DNA of 64,000 bases, taken from Chroococcidiopsis sp. TS-821 (GTDB lineage Bacteria; Cyanobacteriota; Cyanobacteriia; Cyanobacteriales; Chroococcidiopsidaceae). Below, one piece after another: positions 1-9,869 of the stretch. The DNA lies in assembly GCF_002939305.1 (NCBI RefSeq), contig NZ_MVDI01000010.1:1-64000 (forward strand), written 5' to 3'. The position numbers and the translations under genes are program-made. Every line of letters begins with the position of its first letter. Position 1 is the first letter of the stretch. The notes under the pieces are model-generated. The model was not told where the DNA came from. It saw only the letters and a list, made by a program, of their open reading frames with translations, and made no database searches.

Positions 1-1
1 A

Positions 2-754
2 CACCCAACTGACCCGGTAGACAACACCCCGCCAACTGACCCAGTTGACAACACGCCACCAACCGTTCCGGTAGACAACACCCCGCCAACTGACCCGGTA
101 GACAACACGCCACCAGCGGACACCGAAACACCACTACCAACTGACCCGGTAGACAACACGCCACCAACTGACCCAGTTGACAACACGCCACCAACGGACA
201 CCGAAACGCCATTACCAACTGACCCGGTAGACAACACGCCACCAACTGACCCAGTTGACAACACGCCACCAACGGATACCGAAACGCCATTACCAACTGA
301 CCCGGTAGACAACACCCCGCCAACTGACCCAGTTGACAACACGCCACCAACGGATACCGAAACACCACTACCAACTGACCCGGTAGACAACACGCCACCA
401 ACTGACCCAGTTGACAACACCCCGCCAACGGACACCGAAACGCCACTACCAACTGACCCGGTAGACAACACACTGCCAACTGATCCGGTAGACAACACGC
501 CACCAGCGGACACCGAAACGCCACTACCAACTGACCCGGTAGACAACACTCCACCCACGGATATTGAAGACAATGCACCGTTACCTACAGACCCAGAGAC
601 GACTCCGCCATTATTAGATGACGTTAGTCCTTTACCTATAGATGAACTTGATCCAGTAGGAAATGATGTGAAGTTACCAGCAGAATTACGACCCGACTCA
701 GAACTGCAATCATCCACGATTTCGTATCGCTGGCAAAGATTCTTTTTGCGCTAG
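2..754 (+). CDS. Pro/Asp/Thr-rich tandem-repeat protein, C-terminal part
   Basis: The frame is open from base 2 to a TAG at 752-754 and begins upstream of the window. About the first 190 residues are built from short units of the form PTDPVDNTPP, often joined to a DTETPL segment into a 26-residue (78 bp) repeat. The tail of about 60 residues is non-repetitive, acidic, and ends in the basic/aromatic stretch SYRWQRFFLR. Function is not recognisable. Such Pro/Asp-rich repeats usually form extended, disordered surface linkers or spacers (inference). The DNA repeat is nearly identical between units, pointing to recent expansion. The gene converges on the CHASE2-kinase, with about 50 bp between the stops. 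Confidence 0.7.
   Translation, partial: HPTDPVDNTPPTDPVDNTPPTVPVDNTPPTDPVDNTPPADTETPLPTDPVDNTPPTDPVDNTPPTDTETPLPTDPVDNTPPTDPVDNTPPTDTETPLPTDPVDNTPPTDPVDNTPPTDTETPLPTDPVDNTPPTDPVDNTPPTDTETPLPTDPVDNTLPTDPVDNTPPADTETPLPTDPVDNTPPTDIEDNAPLPTDPETTPPLLDDVSPLPIDELDPVGNDVKLPAELRPDSELQSSTISYRWQRFFLR
100..540 (+). repeat. Tandem 78-bp coding repeat
   Basis: A 78-bp unit encoding PTDPVDNTPP twice followed by TDTETPL recurs in tandem with few substitutions, alternating variants such as CCGGTA/CCAGTT in the DPV codons. Unit length is a multiple of three, so copy number can change without breaking the frame. Confidence 0.75.
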
Positions 755-803
755 CAAAACAACTGCTACCGACGGTAGAGAAAATATACTAAGACAAACT
801 AAA

Positions 804-3206
804 CTACTGCGGTGGTAAAACAATTGTGGAACTTGGCTCGGCGATCTCTGTTGAGGCAATACTCCAGGGAGTTGTAGGAGTATCAGAATTTTCCACAGAT
901 GAGCTATCATCCGTCTTTAAAGTGCTAGTGTCCCAATTGACTAATTGCTCAAGCGCAGCCAACGCTTCTGATGCAGACTGATAACGTTGAGTAAAATCAT
1001 GGCGCACCATTCTACATAAAACTGTGGCAAACTCGTGACTCACTTGGGCTTTGTGCATCCAGAGTATCTCTCCGGTATCTGCATCAACCTGTAACTCATG
1101 AGGAGATAATCCTGTTAAAGCTCTAATCCCTGTCATTCCCAGCGCATAAATATCACTGCTAAATTTCACGCGTCCAGCACATTGTTCGCTAGGGGCATAG
1201 CCTTGAGTACCAATTCCAATCGTAAAGGTACTTTGTCCTTCTTGATCCAATACTTGGTTACTGACTTCTTTCACAGCGCCAAAGTCAATCAAAACAAGCT
1301 TACCATCAGAGTGTCGGCGAATGATATTACTAGGTTTGATATCGCGATGAATTACGCCATGACGATGAACAAATTCTAAGGTTTGTAGAAGTTCGTATAA
1401 TATTTGAATAACTGTAGCTTCTTGTAGTTGTCTACCTGGAAGAAGTTCCTGGCTAAGGGGATGACCAACGACTAATTCTTGTACAAGGTAAAATTCTTCA
1501 CCCTCATCAAAGTAAGCCAAGAGTTGAGGAATTTGGTCATGGGTTCCTAGCTTCTCTAAAGTTTCTGCTTCTAGTTGAAATAACCGTTTAGCAAGTTGCA
1601 AGTGTTTTGGATTATTGCTCGCTAATTTAAGCTGTTTCACAACGCATCGTGGATTTCCTGGACGTTGTTTATCTTCGGCTACATAAGTTTCACTAAAGCC
1701 ACCAGCACCTAAAACTTTGACAATTTTATAGCGCCCGCCAATGAGTTTTCCAATTGTTGCTAGCTCGCGCTGCTCTAGTAAGTACTGTAAGTCATCTTGT
1801 TGGCTAATAATTTCCTGCACAATAGGCGACGCTGCATAGCGTTCTAAACTACGGTGCAAACTCATTTTTCTTAATCTTTCACTCGCTGCACCTGTACCCA
1901 AATAAGAACAACTCGCGAGAGCGATCGCAACTAACGGAACTGCAACAGGAAAATATAACCCACTGTAGATAAAACTAAAATAACTAATACTTATCCAGCC
2001 AATGACGATTCCCACAGTTGATGCGCATTGAATGATAGTGCGCTTAGACTTTTTGATTAAAAACGCACTACCACCAACCAAAAGTAGGATAAACAAGCTG
2101 CGGGCATGAGTGTTCGGAATTCCTTCGGCGATCGCGCGGTTATTTAATAAAGTTGCGATCGCATTTGCTTGAATTTCTACTCCTGACATAGGCTGCGGAT
2201 ACAGCCAACTTTTGGCAAAGGGTGCTCCATGAAAGTCTTGAAGTGAAGCTGCTGTCGCTCCGATGAGAACAATTTTATCTTTGAAATATTTTCCTTGTTG
2301 TAAGTAAGTATTCCAGTTTTCTGGGTCTAATACGTGCCAGAAAGAAATCTGTTCAAACGTTCCTGCTGGACCATAAAAATTAATATACTCTGCTCGAGGT
2401 CTCACAAACCCAGGATTTATAGCTTTGACAACGGCTTCTTCAAATGAAGGAAAGTCCTTAAGTTCTACTAGGGTTTCTTGCGGATATTGCGCTCGTTGCG
2501 CCAATAGCTTAGGAAAAGTACTTGCAAAACGATGAACTTTACCGTCTGCTTCTAGCGGAAAATTAATCGTACCAATTGCTGACGACTCTGTTTGAAACAG
2601 GCGTTCGGGCTGTACCAATTGCATTAAGCTTCCTTGATGAAGTTCAGCTTCTGCATACTCGGCAGCTAACGCTACTTTACCCGGATAGCGGCGCAGTACT
2701 TCTGCTAATTGCCGATCGTCATCAATTCCGTAGCTACTGGGATTTGTAAATAAGATATCTAAAGCAACGACTTTCGCACCTGCTGAGATTAACCGCTCGA
2801 CGACTTGCGCGTACGCACTCCGTTGCCATGTCCAAGCTTTCAGAGGTTCTAAGTAAGCATATTTTTGAGGATCTTCCTGCAATAATTGCTTAGGCATCGA
2901 TAACGATGGCTCATCAATTGCCAAAATGACGATATCCTCCGGTGGTGCTACTGGACCGCGCAGTTCAAAAAACATCGTTTGTACCTGCGATTCCCACATC
3001 TGAACAAGCCGCCAACTTCCACCCGTCGCGATCGCAGCAGCAAGTGCCCAAGCTACAGTAAGAATATGTCCAATCCAGGCAAGACGCAATGATTGACGCG
3101 CTGTTAGTAGCGCTGTGATTTTCGTCGTTGCGTTATGCACTTTAAGCGATCGCTTCGCAGTTGAGTCTTTTTTCTGGAGCTTAGATGATGTATCGTGTTG
3201 CGTCAT
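804..3206 (-). CDS. CHASE2 domain serine/threonine protein kinase
   Basis: This 800-residue membrane sensor kinase has a TM segment at about 42-62 and then a CHASE2 extracytoplasmic sensor domain to about 365, containing ILAIDEPSL and KIVLIGATAA, which are typical CHASE2 strands. Two or three TM helices follow at about 368-435, then a Hanks-type kinase domain at about 492-755. The glycine loop LGAGGFSETY is at 499-508, the ATP-binding lysine is K524, the catalytic loop HRDIKPSN is at 620-627, and the DFG motif is at 641-643, so the kinase looks active. The signal sensed and the substrates are unknown. The start is the ATG at 3206. The gene stands alone, converging with the repeat protein. Confidence 0.93.
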   Translation of the reverse strand: MTQHDTSSKLQKKDSTAKRSLKVHNATTKITALLTARQSLRLAWIGHILTVAWALAAAIATGGSWRLVQMWESQVQTMFFELRGPVAPPEDIVILAIDEPSLSMPKQLLQEDPQKYAYLEPLKAWTWQRSAYAQVVERLISAGAKVVALDILFTNPSSYGIDDDRQLAEVLRRYPGKVALAAEYAEAELHQGSLMQLVQPERLFQTESSAIGTINFPLEADGKVHRFASTFPKLLAQRAQYPQETLVELKDFPSFEEAVVKAINPGFVRPRAEYINFYGPAGTFEQISFWHVLDPENWNTYLQQGKYFKDKIVLIGATAASLQDFHGAPFAKSWLYPQPMSGVEIQANAIATLLNNRAIAEGIPNTHARSLFILLLVGGSAFLIKKSKRTIIQCASTVGIVIGWISISYFSFIYSGLYFPVAVPLVAIALASCSYLGTGAASERLRKMSLHRSLERYAASPIVQEIISQQDDLQYLLEQRELATIGKLIGGRYKIVKVLGAGGFSETYVAEDKQRPGNPRCVVKQLKLASNNPKHLQLAKRLFQLEAETLEKLGTHDQIPQLLAYFDEGEEFYLVQELVVGHPLSQELLPGRQLQEATVIQILYELLQTLEFVHRHGVIHRDIKPSNIIRRHSDGKLVLIDFGAVKEVSNQVLDQEGQSTFTIGIGTQGYAPSEQCAGRVKFSSDIYALGMTGIRALTGLSPHELQVDADTGEILWMHKAQVSHEFATVLCRMVRHDFTQRYQSASEALAALEQLVNWDTSTLKTDDSSSVENSDTPTTPWSIASTEIAEPSSTIVLPPQ

Positions 3207-4012
3207 ACTTTGCCTGGAAGCTTACTCTACCTACATCGACCTGTTTTGTCTTTTCTAAGTTAATCTCGCACAATTTCAACATCAACCAAATTTGGCTATG
3301 ATATGCATAGATTAATCACAATAGCATTTATACTTAGGCTCTAAAAATATCTGGTACTATGTACCTTATCAATAATTTTATTCAATGATGGAAAATATCC
3401 TATATTAGAGAATTCTCATATGTTATCTACTTTGTTATACAAAGCCACTCGCGGTCATTAGCACAAGTAGCGGGTGAAATAGCGTTAGCATTAATAATAG
3501 AGCGTACCTTCTATCATAAAAATTTCTCTAGAGCCTAGAGACTGTTATAATTCAGCCGATGAGACTAAAGCGATATCTTAGATTTATCTTAGGGACTAAA
3601 CTTAATTATGTCTTATTATCAGTTTATACCCTGCCCAGGAGCTGTTCCTGAGCTGCGTTGTTGAAGCACATTATTTGTAACATTACGTAGCTTACAGACC
3701 ATTGAAGACAGTCACAACGTGTCCTCTGGTAAATACTTGTAGCAACTAGCGTTCCAACATTGAGCAGAATCCCTATGTGAAAGCATTTAATTGCGGCTAA
3801 CACTGCTTACAAGTTAGGTAGTCATAGGGTATTCTTTAGCAAAAGAGAAAAAGACAACTGTATATCATCTGAAACATCAAAGGAATTAATAAAAAATGCG
3901 GCATAGTTTGCGCCTTCGAGAAAATATATTTTACTCAACCATTTCAAATACTATAAGTAGTAATAAAAATCGCTAAGGAAAATATCTATTTAAGATCTTA
4001 GGTTTAACTTTT
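3207..4012. other. 806-bp AT-rich intergenic region
   Basis: The region lies between the divergent kinase and NYN genes and must hold both promoters. I see no convincing gene or RNA. There is a short palindrome, GGTACTATGTACC, at 3353-3365 and a small CAGGA...TCCTG hairpin near 3638-3652. No strong terminator or repeat stands out. Confidence 0.4.
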
Positions 4013-4534
4013 ATGGGATGCTTAATAAACCGCACGTCTATTTTTGTAGACGGCAATAATATGTTCTATGCACAACAGAAAAATGGTTGGTTTTTCGATC
4101 CAAGAAGAGTATTGGAATATTTTAAAACTGAACAACCAGAGACAATATTAATTAATGCCTTTTGGTATACAGGTCTAAAAGATCCGCAAGATCAGCGTGG
4201 TTTTAGAGATGCTTTAATTAGTTTAGGATATACGGTACGGCATAAAATTCTCAAAGAATACTATGATGACACTTCTGGTCGCTATTCACAAAAAGCAAAT
4301 CTAGATATCGAAATTGTTGTCGATATGTTTAACACAGTTGAGCAGTACAACCACGTCATCTTATTCAGTGGTGATGGAGATTTTGAAAGAGCAATCGAGT
4401 TATTACGCTCAAAAGATACACACATTACAGTAGTATCTACAGAGGGAATGATTGCGCGAGAATTGCGAAATGCTACTGATAGATATATTGATTTAAATGA
4501 TATCCGCGAGTATATAGAAAAAGTAGATTATTAA
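4013..4534 (+). CDS. NYN domain (LabA/DUF88-like) protein
   Basis: This 173-residue NYN (PIN-like) domain protein belongs to the LabA/DUF88 family, whose members are presumed Mg2+-dependent ribonucleases. The acidic motifs are in place: IFVDGNNMFY near the N-terminus, the central DIEIVVDM, and the FSGDGDFERAIELL block with the final TDRYIDLNDI. The domain fills the whole protein and no RNA-binding extension is present. LabA in Synechococcus affects circadian output, but this family is large in cyanobacteria and that role cannot be assumed here. It lies 67 bp upstream of leuA on the same strand, probably by chance. No good SD precedes the ATG at 4013; VDGNN begins too close to the start for any later ATG. 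Confidence 0.88.
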   Translation: MGCLINRTSIFVDGNNMFYAQQKNGWFFDPRRVLEYFKTEQPETILINAFWYTGLKDPQDQRGFRDALISLGYTVRHKILKEYYDDTSGRYSQKANLDIEIVVDMFNTVEQYNHVILFSGDGDFERAIELLRSKDTHITVVSTEGMIARELRNATDRYIDLNDIREYIEKVDY

Positions 4535-4601
4535 TCAAGATTTAGTTTAACTTGTAGCGTTTATTTAAGTTTACAAAAATAAAAATACAACAAGGAGTAC
4601 T

Positions 4602-6191
4602 ATGCAGCATAGCAAACAAGACCGCATTATCATCTTTGATACGACGTTGCGCGATGGCGAGCAGTGTCCTGGTGCTACGCTCAACGTTGAAGAGAAAGTC
4701 ACGATCGCCCGCCAGTTATCCCGGTTAGGCGTAGATATCATCGAAGCTGGATTTGCCTTTGCTAGCCCAGGCGACTTTAACGCGGTACAAAAAATCGCTG
4801 AAACTGTTGGGACAGAAGATGGTCCAGTAATTTGTAGCTTGGCAAGAGCAATTAAAGACGATATCAAAGCAGCTGCAGAAGCATTAAAGCCAGCAGCTAA
4901 AGCGAGAATTCATACATTTATTTCTACATCAGATATTCACCTAGAGTACCAGTTGAAGAAATCCCGCTCGGAAGTGCTGGCGATCGCCGAAGAAATGGTC
5001 GCGTATGCTAAATCGTTCATGGATGATGTGGAATTTTCCCCGATGGATGCCGTGCGCAGCGACCCAGAATATTTGTACCAAGTGCTAGAGCGCGCGATCG
5101 CTGCAGGGGCAAAAACAATTAATATTCCTGATACCGTAGGTTACACGACTCCGAGCGAATTTGGCGCATTAATTCGCGGTATCAAAGAAAATGTGCCCAA
5201 CATTGACCAAGCAATTATCTCGGTTCACGGTCACAATGATTTGGGCTTGGCTGTTGCTAACTTCTTAGAAGCTGTTAAGAATGGAGCGCGACAACTCGAA
5301 TGTACGATTAATGGTATCGGAGAACGTGCGGGAAATGCGGCGTTAGAAGAATTGGTTATGGCGCTACACGTTAGACGGCAATACTTTAACCCGTACTTAG
5401 GTCGCCCCGTTGATTGTGAAGAACCTTTAACGAATATTAATACGCACCAGATTTACAAAACGTCCCGCCTTGTTTCTAACTTGACAGGGATGCTAGTGCA
5501 GCCGAATAAGGCAATCGTTGGCGCGAATGCTTTTGCACACGAGTCTGGCATTCACCAAGATGGCGTGTTGAAAAACAAGCTAACGTATGAAATTATGGAT
5601 GCCCAGTCGATCGGATTAACTGATAATCAAATCGTCTTAGGTAAGCATTCGGGACGTAACGCTTTCCGCACGCGGTTGAGAGAATTAGGTTTTGAACTGT
5701 CGGAAACCGATTTAAACAAAGCCTTTTTGCGGTTTAAAGACTTAGCAGACAAGAAAAAAGAAATTTCTGATTGGGATTTAGAAGCGATCGTCAACGATGA
5801 AATTCAACAAACGCCGGAACTATTTCGCTTAGAGTTTGTGCAAGTTTCCTGCGGCGATCGCGCGTGTCCTACCGCAACAGTGTCAATTCGGACTCCCCAA
5901 GGCGAAGAATTAACCGATGCCGCAATTGGTACGGGTCCTGTTGATGCGGTGTATAAAGCAATTAACCGGGTGGTGAACGTCCCCAATCAACTTATTGAGT
6001 TTTCCGTTCAGTCAGTAACTGCGGGTATCGATGCGATCGGGGAAGTCACAATTCGCCTGCGTTATGAAGATCGCGTGTATTCTGGTCATGCAGCGAATAC
6101 AGATATTATCGTTGCTTCCGCACAAGCGTACGTTAATGCGCTAAACCGTTTGTATGCCGCTATCCAACATAAACAACAAGTAGCTGTGTAA
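4602..6191 (+). CDS. leuA: 2-isopropylmalate synthase
   Basis: This 529-residue enzyme condenses acetyl-CoA with 2-oxoisovalerate, the first committed step of leucine synthesis. The HMGL-like TIM barrel opens with DTTLRDGEQ at about 13-21, and the metal-binding HGHND motif lies at about 210. The C-terminal third is the LeuA regulatory dimer domain, which carries leucine feedback inhibition in the family. An AAGGAG ribosome site lies just upstream of the ATG at 4602. Length and motifs match bacterial LeuA. No leader peptide or T-box-like structure was seen upstream. Confidence 0.97.
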   Translation: MQHSKQDRIIIFDTTLRDGEQCPGATLNVEEKVTIARQLSRLGVDIIEAGFAFASPGDFNAVQKIAETVGTEDGPVICSLARAIKDDIKAAAEALKPAAKARIHTFISTSDIHLEYQLKKSRSEVLAIAEEMVAYAKSFMDDVEFSPMDAVRSDPEYLYQVLERAIAAGAKTINIPDTVGYTTPSEFGALIRGIKENVPNIDQAIISVHGHNDLGLAVANFLEAVKNGARQLECTINGIGERAGNAALEELVMALHVRRQYFNPYLGRPVDCEEPLTNINTHQIYKTSRLVSNLTGMLVQPNKAIVGANAFAHESGIHQDGVLKNKLTYEIMDAQSIGLTDNQIVLGKHSGRNAFRTRLRELGFELSETDLNKAFLRFKDLADKKKEISDWDLEAIVNDEIQQTPELFRLEFVQVSCGDRACPTATVSIRTPQGEELTDAAIGTGPVDAVYKAINRVVNVPNQLIEFSVQSVTAGIDAIGEVTIRLRYEDRVYSGHAANTDIIVASAQAYVNALNRLYAAIQHKQQVAV

Positions 6192-6195
6192 ATTA

Positions 6196-6270
6196 GGTTG
6201 GTAATTGGTAATTGGTGATTGGTCATTCAAAAGAAACTATTACCCATTACCGATTACCTACTACCTAACT
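6196..6270. repeat. GGTAATTGG-type inverted repeat
   Basis: Repeats of GGTAATTGGT / GGTGATTGGT are followed after about 20 bp by complementary TTACCCATTACC / GATTACC units, so the element can fold into a long imperfect stem-loop. It sits just after leuA and may act as a terminator-like structure (inference). A related half-copy lies inside the peptide ABC ATPase gene near 53376-53412. Confidence 0.65.
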
Positions 6271-6298
6271 CAAAAAGGTGTATTTAATTATACTCGCT

Positions 6299-7099
6299 AT
6301 GCGCGATGATGTATTCGCTAAAGAACAACGATTCCATGACGAATGGGCTTCCACAATAGATGTCGAAGGAATTCAAGTAAAAGACTATTTTGAAGCTTGT
6401 ACTGCCCCAGAAAACCGCTTCATCCTCAACCATCTTGGAGACATTCGGGGCAAGTTGTTACTCGATCTTGGTTGTGGTGCGGGTGAAAATAGCGTCTACT
6501 TTGCGAAAAAAGGCGCAAAATGCGTTGCCGCAGATTATTCACCAGGCATGGTAGAAGTTGCATTGAAATTAGCCGAGGCAAATCAGGTCAAAATTCAAGG
6601 ACGCACGATGAATGCGATCGCGCTTGATTGTCCTGATAACACCTTTGATATTGTTTATGCTTCCAACCTCCTGCATCACATCCCCAACCCCCACGCTGCC
6701 ATTCGCGAAATGCATCGCGTTCTCAAACCAGGCGGAAAAGCGTGTTTCTGGGATCCTTTACGACATAATCCTGTCATTAATGTCTATCGACGCATCGCGA
6801 CAAAGGTACGAACCGAAGACGAAATGCCGCTGGATATTAATATAGTTGATTTTGTGCGATCGCGCTTCTCACAAACAACTTACGATACCTTTTGGCTAGC
6901 TACTTTGTGGATCTTCTTACGCTTTTACTTAATTGAAAAAGTAGATCCGAATAAAGAAAGATACTGGAAAAAAATCATCATTGAACATCAGCGACTCGCG
7001 CCTGCGTATCAACGCTTAGAAAAATTTGACAACCTGCTCAAAAAACTCCCTCTGACAAAACGCTTCGCTTGGAACATCGCTGTAGTTGCTACCAAGTAG
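6299..7099 (+). CDS. Class I SAM-dependent methyltransferase
   Basis: This is a soluble methyltransferase of about 266 residues with a Rossmann fold. Motif I is LLDLGCGAGENSVYF, followed by an acidic post-I strand (VAADYSPGMVEVA), then motif II/III (DIVYASNLLHHIPN and the MHRVLKPGGKACFWDP block). The LHHI/HRVLKPGG pattern is that of the Methyltransf_11/UbiE-like group. The C-terminal 100 residues are rich in aromatic and basic residues and may bind the acceptor, which is unknown. A GTG at 6278 would add seven residues; I prefer the ATG at 6299, because the extension has no SD. Confidence 0.85.
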   Translation: MRDDVFAKEQRFHDEWASTIDVEGIQVKDYFEACTAPENRFILNHLGDIRGKLLLDLGCGAGENSVYFAKKGAKCVAADYSPGMVEVALKLAEANQVKIQGRTMNAIALDCPDNTFDIVYASNLLHHIPNPHAAIREMHRVLKPGGKACFWDPLRHNPVINVYRRIATKVRTEDEMPLDINIVDFVRSRFSQTTYDTFWLATLWIFLRFYLIEKVDPNKERYWKKIIIEHQRLAPAYQRLEKFDNLLKKLPLTKRFAWNIAVVATK

Positions 7100-7228
7100 A
7101 TAAAAAAAGAGAAGTGAGGAACGAGTGGTTAGCAGCTATTGACTGCTAATGAGTACAAGAGAAGTTCGCAAGTTGAGTAGTTTTTCTCCTGAAGCCCCTC
7201 TGCGTCCTCTGCTCCTCTACTTTTTTGG

Positions 7229-8677
7229 CTACGGTTGTCGATTTACCGCTCGATCTAATTCAGGAACAGCTTCTGCTGTCTCAACCTCCGAGCCGGAGTC
7301 GGGAAAGACAAATCGCAACAACGGTGGTGCTAAAAAGGTCGTCAAAATGACCATCATAATAATCGCGGCTTCTAGAGGCTTAGAAAGCGCCCCACTTGCC
7401 GAACCAACGCCAGCAAAGACAAGTCCTACTTCACCGCGAGGTATCATTCCTACACCAATTGCCAAGCGATTGATTCCAGGTTGACCGAAAACTGCTAAAC
7501 CGGTGACGACTTTACCGATAATTGCGATCGCAATTAAGAAGCTTGCAATCACTAAACCTTCGCGATTTGTAGGATTCGCTGGGTTTAATACTCCTAGGTC
7601 AGTTTTTGCCCCTACAGTCACAAAGAAAATTGGCACTAAGATATCAGCAATGGGAATAACTTGCCGTTGCAATTCTTTACGCTTATCCGTTTCATCCAAC
7701 ACTAAGCCTGCTGCGAAAGCCCCTAAAATCGCTTCGAGGTGAATCACTGCTGCTAAATATGCTAGAGCATAGGCAAAAATGATTGCTGGAATTACAATGC
7801 CGCCGCGAGTTTTGAATAGATCGACGACGGAAACAAACATTTTATTGAAAACTTTACCTAGAAGAATGGCACCGAGTAAGAAACCACTCGCACTCAGGAT
7901 CAAGTAAACAACGTTACCGACATCAATCTCACCTGTTTTCGCCAAGCTAGCAACGACCGCTAAAACAATGATGCCTAATACGTCGTCAATTACCGCCGCA
8001 CCTAATATAATTTGACCTTCTTTAGAATTGAGTCGCCCCAATTCAGCTAAAACCTTCGACGTAATCCCAATACTTGTTGCGGTTAAAGCAGCACCTGCAA
8101 AAATTGCCGGTATTGCTGGAACGCCAAACAAAGTCATTAATCCTGCTGTACCAACTGCAAAAGGTACAGCGACTCCGACTATCGCGACTAGCGTTGCTTG
8201 AATTCCAACTTCAAGTAATTCCTTTAAATTCGACTCTAGACCAATTTCAAACAGCAGAATCACAACGCCAATTTCTGCCAAAACACTAATCACGTCATTT
8301 TGGTCGCGAAACACCGCTGTTGCTAGCTCAGGAGTCAAACCTGCCGTAGATTCCAAAAAGCGAATAATTAAAGAACTAGAAGGCTCTACTCCAGCTTCTG
8401 GAAACGCCAAAAGATGTAAAGCCGAAACTCCGACTAACACCCCACCAACTAATTCTCCTAAAACAGGCGGTAATCCAACACGGTTTGAGAATTCTCCGCC
8501 AATTTTACTTGCTAAATAAATGACGACCAAACTCAGCAGTACTGCTGTTAGCAACAAAGTCCCGTATTCTGCTTCAGCAGGAGCTTCTGTTGCTATTTCT
8601 GTGGCGCTTGCCAGCAGATACGTACTGTTCCCCCACCCTGGGAGTTGCATCAACCAGGTTAAATTAGGCAACTGCAT
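7229..8677 (-). CDS. CPA2-family Na+(K+)/H+ antiporter, NhaS3-like
   Basis: This 482-residue polytopic membrane protein of the CPA2 (Kef/NapA) family exchanges a monovalent cation for protons. About 12 to 13 hydrophobic segments are visible. Conserved features include GLPPVLGELVGGVLVG, the paired-acid region ILGAAVIDDVLGIIVLAVV (the DD equivalent of the ion-binding aspartates), and IPRGEVGLVFAGVG near the end. There is no C-terminal TrkA-N domain, unlike KefB/C. It resembles cyanobacterial NhaS3; which cation it carries, and whether it sits in the plasma or thylakoid membrane, cannot be read here. A GGAAGG ribosome site precedes the ATG at 8677. Confidence 0.9.
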   Translation of the reverse strand: MQLPNLTWLMQLPGWGNSTYLLASATEIATEAPAEAEYGTLLLTAVLLSLVVIYLASKIGGEFSNRVGLPPVLGELVGGVLVGVSALHLLAFPEAGVEPSSSLIIRFLESTAGLTPELATAVFRDQNDVISVLAEIGVVILLFEIGLESNLKELLEVGIQATLVAIVGVAVPFAVGTAGLMTLFGVPAIPAIFAGAALTATSIGITSKVLAELGRLNSKEGQIILGAAVIDDVLGIIVLAVVASLAKTGEIDVGNVVYLILSASGFLLGAILLGKVFNKMFVSVVDLFKTRGGIVIPAIIFAYALAYLAAVIHLEAILGAFAAGLVLDETDKRKELQRQVIPIADILVPIFFVTVGAKTDLGVLNPANPTNREGLVIASFLIAIAIIGKVVTGLAVFGQPGINRLAIGVGMIPRGEVGLVFAGVGSASGALSKPLEAAIIMMVILTTFLAPPLLRFVFPDSGSEVETAEAVPELDRAVNRQP

Positions 8678-8936
8678 TTACCTTCCAATATGTGTACAAA
8701 AATCATTCTTTTTACTGTACAAGTTTGTTAAGCAAATTAGGAGTGGTTAGTGGTGACTGCGTAAATAGGTTTTTTTTATACTTACTATCAAAATGACACT
8801 ACTCACTTCCTGATTTCTAACTAATTTTAAGTTACAAAAACTGTAACAATCGCAACATCACTACAATTTAATGCCAAATTAGAAGGCACATCAACCAAGA
8901 TGCAATCATCAGCTAGCATTCAGTGTGAGGAAATGA

Positions 8937-9710
8937 ATGAGTCTTTTTTATGTAAATTCTCTACGTGAAAGTAGTAATAAATATCATGCTCGCAATATCA
9001 ATCCGTTACGCGAAGTATTTTTAGTAACAGGATTATTTTTGGCGTTTACTTCTCCTGTTATGGCACAACAACCGCAAATACCCGATCAAATACGTACTAT
9101 TACCGTGAGCGGTCGCGGAATGGAATCAATTCCTACAACGTTGACTCAAGTGCGTCTAGGAGTAGAAGTACAAGGAAAAACAGCAGCTGAAGTTCAACAA
9201 GAAGCCGCCCGACGCTCATCAGCTGTTGTCGCTTTACTCAAGGCGCGTAATGTCGAAAGACTCGAAACTACGGGTATTACTCTTAACCCAATTTATAGCT
9301 ACAGTGATAATACACAACGGTTGACAGGATATTCCGCAACAAATATTGTCAGTTTTCGGATTGCGACTGAAAGAACAGGAAATTTATTAGATGAAGCGGT
9401 AAAAGCGGGAGCAACCCGCATCGACAGTGTCAGTTTTATGGCAACAGATAGCGCGATCGCCCAAGCCCAACAGCAAGCTTTACGCGAAGCGACACAAGAC
9501 GCGCAACAACAAGCAAATACTGTATTAAGTGTCTTAAATCTCTCGCCTAGCGAAGTCATCAGTATTCAAATTAATAATGCGGGTACCACCCCTCCACCAC
9601 CTATTCCCTTAGCACGTCAAGCAGCGATGGCTGAGAGTGTTGCAACTACCCCTGTTGTCGGTGGGGAACAGCAAGTTGAAGCAACGGTAACGCTGCAAAT
9701 TCGTTACTAG
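8937..9710 (+). CDS. Exported SIMPL (DUF541) domain protein
   Basis: This 257-residue protein has an N-terminal signal peptide: a hydrophobic core at about 28-42 and a likely cut after VMA. A SIMPL/DUF541 domain covers the rest: RTITVSGRGMESIPTTLTQV, then GNLLDEAVKAGATRIDSVSF and a C-terminal VEATVTLQIRY strand. SIMPL proteins are periplasmic or outer-membrane associated and often oxidative-stress related, without a defined reaction. The start is chosen at the ATG at 8937, which has GAGGA five bases upstream. It stands alone. Confidence 0.9.
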   Translation: MSLFYVNSLRESSNKYHARNINPLREVFLVTGLFLAFTSPVMAQQPQIPDQIRTITVSGRGMESIPTTLTQVRLGVEVQGKTAAEVQQEAARRSSAVVALLKARNVERLETTGITLNPIYSYSDNTQRLTGYSATNIVSFRIATERTGNLLDEAVKAGATRIDSVSFMATDSAIAQAQQQALREATQDAQQQANTVLSVLNLSPSEVISIQINNAGTTPPPPIPLARQAAMAESVATTPVVGGEQQVEATVTLQIRY

Positions 9711-9840
9711 AAGGCGGGGTGAGTAGTTAGTGGTTGGTGACTAGTGAAAGAGTTTTGTCTGCAAAAAAGTGCCAGAAAAGACATTTATGCCAAGAAGTGT
9801 CTTAACTCATTACTTTCTTAAACTCATAGCTCATAATTTC

Positions 9841-9869
9841 CCTGACCTCTGACTTCTGACCCCTGACCT
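9841..9869. repeat. CTGACCTCTGACTTCTGACC-type short repeat
   Basis: An array of CCTGACC/TCTGACTTC units, about 29 bp, lies just downstream of ssb. Related copies occur at 12296-12332 (inside ldpA), 14397-14430, 14513-14546 and 31407-31437. Confidence 0.6.

Noticed and set aside
2-560. Possible CRISPR array from the regular 78-bp repeats
   Set aside because: Repeats are adjacent without unique spacers, and they encode a continuous protein frame.
3353-3365. LexA-like palindrome GGTACTATGTACC
   Set aside because: The half-sites are separated by three bases, while the cyanobacterial box needs four. There is no SOS gene beside it.
4013-4534. Assigning the NYN gene as clock gene labA because ldpA is nearby
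   Set aside because: NYN proteins are numerous in cyanobacteria, and the two genes are over 7 kb apart. The similarity seen is domain-level only.
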